In this document: piece by piece, positions 32,923 to 41,900 of the stretch
Layout: every line of letters begins with the position of its first letter
How positions within the stretch are numbered: position 1 is the stretch's first letter
Assembly: GCA_964587655.1 (NCBI GenBank)
Contig: CAZPMT010000024.1
Location: 1-53,101 of the forward strand
From: CAZPMT01 sp964587655
GTDB taxonomy: Bacteria; Hydrogenedentota; Hydrogenedentia; Hydrogenedentales; SLHB01
Direction: 5' to 3'
DNA: 53,101 bases
Translations under genes and position numbers: made by a program
Notes under the pieces: model-generated
Database searches by the model: none
What the model was told of the DNA's origin: nothing
Seen by the model: only the letters and a program-made list of their open reading frames with translations

Positions 32923-35900
32923 TTACGAACGGCGGCGGGAGCGGGACGTTAACCTGCTTGCGGCCGCGAGCGTTCCGAGTGCCAGGGCTATCAGCAGGGC
33001 GTCGCCGGGGGAACCGGCGGCGTCAGCGCCGCCGTGGCAGCCGAAAACGTCCAGCCAACTGCGGCGGACATAGGACGCTGCCGAGGTCGTGGTCTGGCTG
33101 GCCTGGATTGTCACGGAGAGATTGCCGGGGGCATTCCAATTGGACACGCTGCTGAAACTGACGGTGTGTGAGCCGGTAGGAAGCCCGGTGACGGTGTATC
33201 CGCTGTTCCTCCAGGCGCCGTTGTCGACGCGCCACTGGGCGCCTGCGTCGCGGGCGGCCTGCGGCTCGATGGTGATCTGAAGCGAGCCGGTGAGCACTAC
33301 GCGCGCGTAGGTAGCCGTGAAGGGTAAAGTTTCGTTCGAGTAAACCGTTACGTTCACGTCGGCGGGCTTATTCCATCCCGTGGCGTCCTTGAAGGAGACG
33401 GTATGCTGGCCAATCGGAAGCTGTGTGGCGGTGTAACCGCTGTCGCGCCATTCGCCGGCGTCGACTCGCCACTGTGCGCCCGAGGTGCGGGCCCCTTCCG
33501 GTTCGATGGTTACCTGTAATCCTCCCGTCCGCTGAATATAGGTCGCCGTGAAAGAGGCGGTCTGGTTCCACTCGATGGTCACGGGCAGATCGTCGGGCTC
33601 GTTCCAACCGGTAACGAAGCTGAAGTAGACGACGTTAGGGCCGATCGGAATGTTGGCGGCCGTCTCGCCGCTTTGCAGCCACGCTCCGCCGTCGACGCGC
33701 CAGCGCGCCCCTGCCGTCCGGGCCGCTTCGGGCTCGATCGTGATCTGCAACGCGCCGGTTTGCTGAACATAGGTCACGCTGAGCGGGGTTGTCATGTCCG
33801 CGTTGATGGTTACCGCCTGGCTGTCCGGAGCGGTCCATCCGGCCACGTCCTTGAACTCGACATTGTGCACGCCGAGCGCAAGGCTCTGCACGATGGCGTC
33901 GCTGTCGTGCCAGGCGCCGCCGTCCACGCGCCATTGCGCGCCCGCGACGCGCGCGGCTACCGGAGCCAGCGTAACCTGGAGGGAACCCAACTGCTGGATA
34001 TACGTGCGGGTAAGCGACGCCTTCTGTCCATTCATGACGGTGGCCTCGTCGTCCGCGGGCGAAGTCCAGCCGGCCAATGCGCTGCACTTGACGACGTACA
34101 CGCCTATGGGCAAGCCGGAAAGCGTCTCGCCGCTGTCGTGCCAAGTGAGACCGCCGTCGATCGACCACTTTGCGCCGCCTACACGGGCGCCGCTCGGCTC
34201 GAGGTCGACCTGGAGCGATCCCGTTTGTTGCGTATAGGTTCGGGTGAGCGCTGTAAGCAAGCCATCCGATATGGTGACAAGTTCATCGAGGGGCCTGGTC
34301 CAACCCACGATGTATTTGAAGGAGAGCGTGTGCTGACCTACGGCGAGACCCGAGAGCGTGGCGCCGCTGTTGTTCCAGGCGCCGCCGTCGACGCGCCACT
34401 GAGCCCCCGCGGAATTCGCCGGAACCGGCTCGATGGATACCTGTAACTGACCCGTCTTACGCGCGTAGACTCCCGTTTCCTGCGTGTTCTCGCCGTTGCG
34501 GATCGTGACTTGCCGGTCAGCCGGTTTCGTCCAGCCGTCGATATCGCGGAACGTCACGGTGTAGTTTCCGATAACGAGGTTCGGCACGTTGTCCAAGCTG
34601 TTCCGCCAAGTGGCCCCGTTGTCGATGGACCATTGCGCGCCGAGGAGGCGCACCGCGTCCGGCGTGATCGTGACTTGAAGCGAACCTGTGTGCTGCTGGT
34701 ACGCGCGCGTGATCTCGGTCTCTTGGTCCATGATGATCGCGGCCACTTCGTCGGCCGGCTTCGTCCAGCCGCCGATGTCTTTGAATGTCACACTGTACGA
34801 GCCAACGGGCAGTCCCGTGAGGACCTCATCGCTGTTGCGCCAGGTGGTTCCGCCGTCCACGGACCATTGCGGTCCCAGGCTCAGCACTGCGTCGGGCCGA
34901 ATCGTCACCCGAAGCGAGCCGGTCTGCCGCACATAGGCCGCAGCCTCTTCGGTAACCTGGTCTTGCAGCACCGTAACATCGTTCAAGGGAGCAGGAGAGG
35001 TCCAGCCCGCAAGAGTTTTAAAGGTTACGCTGTAAGAGCCGACGGGCAATCCGGGGACCGTCTCGCCACTGGTCCGCCACGTGGCGCCGTCGTCGACGGA
35101 CCAGCGGGCGCCAGCATTCAGCGCCTCGGCCGGTTCGAGCGTCACACGGAGCGACCCTGTCTGCTGCAAGTAGGTCCTGGTGACGCTACTCAATGAGTCT
35201 CGGACGATCTGCACGGTCTGGTCAGCCGGTGTGGTCCATCCGTCGACGTCCTTGAATGAAACGACATGGTCTCCAACGGGCACAGCCAGCGCGGTTTCGC
35301 CGCTGTTGCGCCAGTAACCGCCGTCAAGCCGCCATTGCGCGCCTGCGGTCCGGGCTTCCTGGGGCTGGACAGTGACCTTCAACGACCCTGTCTGCCGCCG
35401 ATACTCGCCGGTGGTAACCGTGGTCTGGCCGAGGGTAACCTGCACCTGCTGATCGGGTGGTTTGATCCATCCGGGCACGCTGTCCTTGAAGCTCACGGTG
35501 TGTGCTCCGACCGGCACGGTCCGCGCGCCAGGCGCAAACCATGTACCGCCGTCAACGCGCCACATTGCCCCCGCGGCCACCGCCTCAGCCGGCGTGATGG
35601 CCACTTCGATCGAACCGGTTTTCAAAACGTAGGTTCCCGTGATCGTCGCCGTCTGATTCTTGAGAATCGTAACAGGCGCATCGGGCGGTTCCGTCCAGAG
35701 GTCAAGCCCGCCCTTGAACGATACAACGTGCGCACCGGTGGGAAGCCCAGTCACGACATTGCCGCTCGATTGCCATTCGCCGCCGTCAACACGCCACTGT
35801 CCGACCGAAACCGCTCCCTCAGGCCCAATCAACACCTCCAGCGAACCCGTCTGCCGGACGTATGCGCCGTGAACCGTGCTTGTCTGCTGCCACACGATCT

Positions 35901-38900
35901 GAGTCTGCTGCGCCGTGGGCGGATCCCAGCCATCGACAGCCATGAACGCGACCGCGTAAGTCCCCACTCGCAGCGTCAGCGTCTCGCCCGTATCATGCCA
36001 GGTTGCGCCACCGTCCGCGGACCATTTTGCGCCCGCCGTCACCGCGCCCTCAGGACCAAACGTGACCGTCAGCGACCCGGTCTTCAAAACGTAACTCTGC
36101 GGCAAGAGAGTCAGCCCGTCCTTGACAACGGTGGCCGTCTGAGGCGTCGGCGCCGTCCAATCGGCTACCTCGGAGAACGTGACCGTGTAGTCTCCAACGG
36201 GCAAGCCCGGGAGAGTATCACCGCTGTTGTACCAGACCACCCCGTCGTCGATGGACCACTTCGCCCCCGCGGAGACCACCTCCGCAGGCTCAATTGTCAC
36301 CTGCAGCGAACCGACCTCCGGTTCGCCTTCACCCTCACCCTCGCCCTCACCCTCGCCTTCACCCTCGCCTCCGCCGGTAACCCTGATGTAATCCTTCGCG
36401 GTTTTCGTATCGGACCCGCTCTGGCCAGATACCGTCAGTGACACCGTAAACGTGCCGCCGTTCCGATACACGTGAGTGGGATTCTGCTCACTGCTCTTCC
36501 CGCCATCGCCGAAATTCCACGCCCAAGACGTGGGCGTGATACCCGTAGTCTTCTGGAGGTAGGTGAAGCTCACGCTCAACGGCGCGACGCCCGTCCGAGG
36601 CAGCCCGTAGAAGTCGGCCATGGGCCGGGCTTCCAGAGTGACAGCCCTAGACTGAACGGCTTTGTTCGCCGTCGTGCGAATCCAGTGCCCGTAAGGGCTG
36701 CGGTCCTGGCTAACGTCCGTTACCGGCTCGAGCTCGTATGCGCGCGTGTCCCGATTGTAGATCCAGTGACTCGAGGTCTGCGCTTCCTTCAGGAACGTGA
36801 TGAATCCCAACGCCCGCGAGCCCCAAGGATATTCCGAGAACAGATCGAAGTCATTCGGATCGATCGCGGGACTCCAGTATGGATGCGGGAAGGTATCAGG
36901 ATCGGGTTCCGTAGGCGTCGCGGGGCCCCACGACACCAATCCCACGCGGAAGTCGTGGCCCGCCTCCGTTTGAGGCATGCACCGAACAACGATGAAGAAG
37001 TCCGGGCCGTAGTCCGGTTCGCCGGCCGAATTGCCGAACGTGTCGGGCACAATCTGACGATGCCTCGGCTGTTCAGCCAACGGTGTGTTCGGAACGACGA
37101 GGCTGTGATCCTGGCTGTCCACGCGCCCAAAGTCATCCGTTCCGGGTGAACTGAACACAAGTTTGACCTGTTCCGGCTCGCCCACCAGGCCGATACGGGC
37201 CGGTGGCTGATCCAACCCAATCGGAATGTCGATACCAGGATCGAACACGCCGTTCGTGTTCTTAGGATCGAGATCGTTATCTCGATATATGGCAACACCG
37301 CTGTACTTGCGCTGCCCCGCATCCGAATTCCGCGGATCCTCGAAATCAAGCGGCATCAGATCCCGAGAGAGATTGAAACCTCCATCTTCACCCTCATCGT
37401 AGAACTCCACCACGACCTGCTCCAAGAACGTCGGATCCTTTACGATCCGCCACGGGCCGGCCACCGGTGTACCGCTCCGGAACGTCAGCTCGTTCCCTGC
37501 GGCATCCACGATTTCATACGTCTCGATCTGGCCTTCGGAAGACAGTGCCGCAAGCCAATACCCCTTGACGGCCTCGGGATCGCTCCACTGCCGCGAAGGA
37601 GTCTGGAGCTTGTTCGGCGGCACGGGCGTGCTCGACGCACCTTCGAACAACGTGGTGTTAAGACGGTTCGTCGATATATCGATACCCACCACCGCCGTTG
37701 GGTCCGCCACAGGGTTCAACGAAGGCGTGATCGTCTGTCCCTCTGCTGTAACATCGTAGAGGTCCACCGCAACGTTCATCTCGAGCATGTCGTGCCCGTA
37801 GAAGTCCTGAACCGGACCTTCCTCTGTATTGCTCTTCTCGAACGAGCCCACCATCGGATACGCCCGCGGCGTCAGGACTACGCCCGCGTATTGATCTGAC
37901 GATGTCGCCCGGCTCGGCAAGCGCGCCGGAACCACGGCCCGGAACTGCTGGAAACGTGGGACATCATGCGACGGCCGCACCACCACGAAAAGATCGTCGC
38001 CCATGTTGAGGCCCGGCGACAGGGCCTTTGCGGCGCCATTCGTCCCACTGAGCAGATCCGAGGCGCTGACCGTTTTCGTTGGACTATCGCCCGCGGCGGC
38101 CTCACGGGCCTCTTCCGGCGATCTGGCCAAGCGCAACGCCGAACCAGCACTCTTCGACACGTCCTCATGGTAGGTCGAATCCGAATTCGGCACCCGCCAT
38201 GGATCTTTCACTATGAGTCTGAGCACCCACGCGTCGTCTTCTCTCGGGACATAGATTCCGTCGCCGCTAAGGTCGTCAGGCTGACCATCGCCGTTCAGAT
38301 CCACCGGTTCGGACGCCGACTCCCATTCCATGTCGCGCACGACGAGCGGAGTGTCGCTCACATCGTAAGTGCCGTCGCCGTTCGAGTCCTCGCACAGCCA
38401 CACGCCCGAAAGATAGTATTGGCCTTCGCTGTCAAGCGGCAGAAGGTCACGCGTCGCGTCGAACCCAGGTCCCCAGAACGCGACCGTAATGCTCTCGAAC
38501 TGCAACTGGAAATACTGGTTGACGATCGGGTCGTCGGCGCCGCACAGGTTGATGCCCAGCATGGCCACCGGCTTGTACAGCAACAGAGGGTCTACGCCCC
38601 CGCTAAATCCCGTTGGACCCGCGCTGTACGGGTCCACGCGCTCGATCAGCAACCGCGCGGCCCGATCCTTCGGCTTCCAGTCGCTTATCTGCGGGTAGCA
38701 TCCCAGAGATCCCACCGTCGTCCGCGGCGGCCACGTCTGGTAATCGGCAAGCGACGGCCTCGCGGGAGGATTCGGGAAGTACTGCGTGCGGTCCGCCTCG
38801 TGAAGCTCGTTGGAGAAGGGAGTCGTTTCAAAAGCGTACTGTGTGCCCCATGAACTGTCCAGCGACACGATACCCCAGCCCCACCAAAGACCGAGCCAAC

Positions 38901-41900
38901 TCGGGTAGAAGAAGTATGCGTTCCGAATGTCATAGAACGGGTCTACCCAGGGCAACAAGTTGTTGAAGAAGAAGAAGCCTCCACCCCCACCAGTCTCCTC
39001 GATACTCCACATGACATCGATGTTCGTCATTGTGGAGAAATTGTAGTTGTCCGTATCGTAGGTGATGACGTAGTCGTGTATTTCGATGCCTCCCCGCACA
39101 GGCTTGGTGTTCTCCGCGATCGAGGTGCGTTCCGGCCACCAGGGCTCCGCGTGCGTCGGAAGACCGTTCTCGTTCTTCCACGGCTCATCCAGCACGGGGT
39201 TGTCTTGCCAGTAGTTGTACCACTCATTACTTTGTCCGGAGAAGTACATGTACTCCGTGTCGGCCATGGTGCCGCCGACCAGAAGGCCGCCGTCCCAGTG
39301 CCCCTCGGCGTTGACGTGGCGCGGCTCGATAAAGGCCCGGAAGTCCGCGCCGATGGGCATTCCGCGACCGTCGCCGAAAAGCATGGAGGCATCCGTATAA
39401 CCGCTGTCCGCGCGGAACACCATGAAATAGTCCGCATGATGGAAGCTGCTTATGAGATCCGTCGCGTCCGGCACCGGCTCCAGGTAACCCTTGGGCGCGG
39501 TGTCGGCTTTCGGACGGCGGCGGCCCCAATCCAACATCATCCTCATCTTCCACCACGGATCGCCGCCCCCGGGCGGGAACGGAATGTATTCCCACTGCAT
39601 GAGGTAACCATACGGGATCATTGGGAAATCCGTAAATGAACATGTCCCCCCCGATTTCACTGTGGGCGGATCGAAGGCGGCGTTATTGTTCGTGTCGTGA
39701 TATATCCAGACGCCGTTGAACGCATAGTCGCTACCCTGGCCAACGTTGTACCACGCCTCGCTTATGGCCGTTCCGTCGTTGGTCGTCCGCTCGAGGCCCT
39801 GTCGCGGGTCAAACCCCCCGTTGCCTTGCTGGGGATTGTACGGATCGCCCCCGATGTCCGTGAAGATCACATTCACTTCCCTGGGCTGCATAAGCTGATA
39901 ACCTAAGTCAGGTGAACCCGGGTAGAGATCGTTCGAGCCGTGCAGATTGATCCCGATAACCGGGTACCACGTCTCGAGTGAAAATAGCTGGCGGAAATCC
40001 ATCCACTCGCCCACCGCCGTGCTCAGCAGATTGCCGAACGGCAGAGGACGTATGTGTTCGTTGTTGAGTGAGTACATCTTGTGGGTCCAGCCCCACACAT
40101 TCGCGTCATCATCCGCGCTGTACTGGCCCAGCGTATTGCTCGTCATGTCAAACACGTCGAAGCTCGCCGAGTACGCCGTTTCCGGGTCGAGGGTCTCATG
40201 CGTATCCCCGTAGAAGTTGGGGCTGTAACTGTCCAGAACATCGCCATTGTCGGAAAGCGGGAAACCCTCAACATCGCCCCAGTACGCAAGCATTACGGCG
40301 TCCCACAATTCGTAGGCAAGCGTACGCGTACTTTCGAAAACAGACGAAGTGCGCACCGCCACGATATAATTGTTCCAGGGATCCTGAGAGTTGGTGACCC
40401 ACTCGCTTCGCGGACGGTACACTCCTCCGGGATTGAGCAGATTCAGCTTGTAGTGGAGGTCGTTATCTCCTGTCAAGTCGTACCGGACTTGCGGGGCGCC
40501 CCACTTGTTCCCATGGCGGTCCCACGATACCACCGGGGTCTTTGGGTCGCGATAGTCTCCGTCGAAACGAAGAACGCCGTCCGGCGCAGTCTCGCCGTTG
40601 TCCCAAAAGATCCCGAACTGGTAGAGTTCCTGCTCTGTCGGCGGGCCGCTATTGAAATATGGCTCGTCTCTCCCATCTCCCTTCAAATAGAAGTCAAGGA
40701 TCATCAGTACGCGAGGTTCCGGCGGCTGGCCTTCCCCGGGCTTCGGATACGTCATCGCGAATGAGAATAGAGGCATCCAGTCGTTCATCGGCGCCATGCC
40801 ATACTTATCCCGGATCTTGTCCTCCGCAGCGAATTTCGCGGCCTTATGTCCAAACACGTATGGATAGCCTTCTCCTTCACCTTCTCCTTCTCCCTCGCCT
40901 TCTCCTTCACCCTCACCCTCGCCGGTCGGCATCCGGCCTTGAACAAACTCGTTCAGATTTCCGTATACGTACGGGCGCTGGTACGCCTCTACGATCGTGC
41001 CGGCGCCGGGATCCGTGTAAGCGTACGATACCCAGAAGTCGAGCGTCGTTGCGTCATACACAACGTTCATGACGTTAGAGCCGCGGATCGGAATGCTGTT
41101 TGCGATGGCGATCATCGTATTCTGATTGTGGCTGCCGTAATTCGCGATGATGCCCGGCCACGCGCCGCGCCCCTCGTCATTGTAGACCACGCCTTCCTTG
41201 ATGTGATCGGGCGCGTTCTCGTCCGTCGGATCATTATCGCCCCAGAACTCGAGAGGAGTCGGCGTACCCGCGTGCGCCTTGACCTTGATGGCCCGGTTCT
41301 CCCACAGTCCGTCGCCGATGACGTAGTGATACTTCTTGATGCGGGTCGCCCCCGTGAGGATATCCTCGGCCATCGAGAGACGCCGCGCGTCGTAGAGCAT
41401 GTTGCGGAACATCGACATGAAGTGGACGCCGTTAAGGTCATAGGGCCACTCGCTCCCCGGGGAATCGCCCATCTCGGCGAGGGTGATCCCGGCGAGGTTC
41501 ATGCCCGCATGGCTGCCCACGACGCCCGCGAACGTGAAGTTGATGTGCGGCACGCCCTTGTCCGGCACATAGATCACGATGCATGGGAAGTCTTGCGCGC
41601 CGAGTTCCAAAGTCCAATCCAGGTCGCGCGTCTGGTAGAGATGTCCGTTGCCCGTCGCGGGCCCCCATACGGCGATCGAACTACACGAGTAATCGTCGAT
41701 CACCGGTATCATGTGCGCGAATTGAAGCGTCTGTTCCGGAACACCGGAGCCCAAAGCCACGCCCCGGATCTCTTCCGCGAACCGCGGGTCCGCGAATTTC
41801 GACGTGCGATTCCAAGCGTCCTCGAGCGCGGCGTCGCTGAACTTGTTCGGGTCGGAGTATTGCACCGTCGCCAGGAGCGCCGGAACGAACCGTTCGATCT

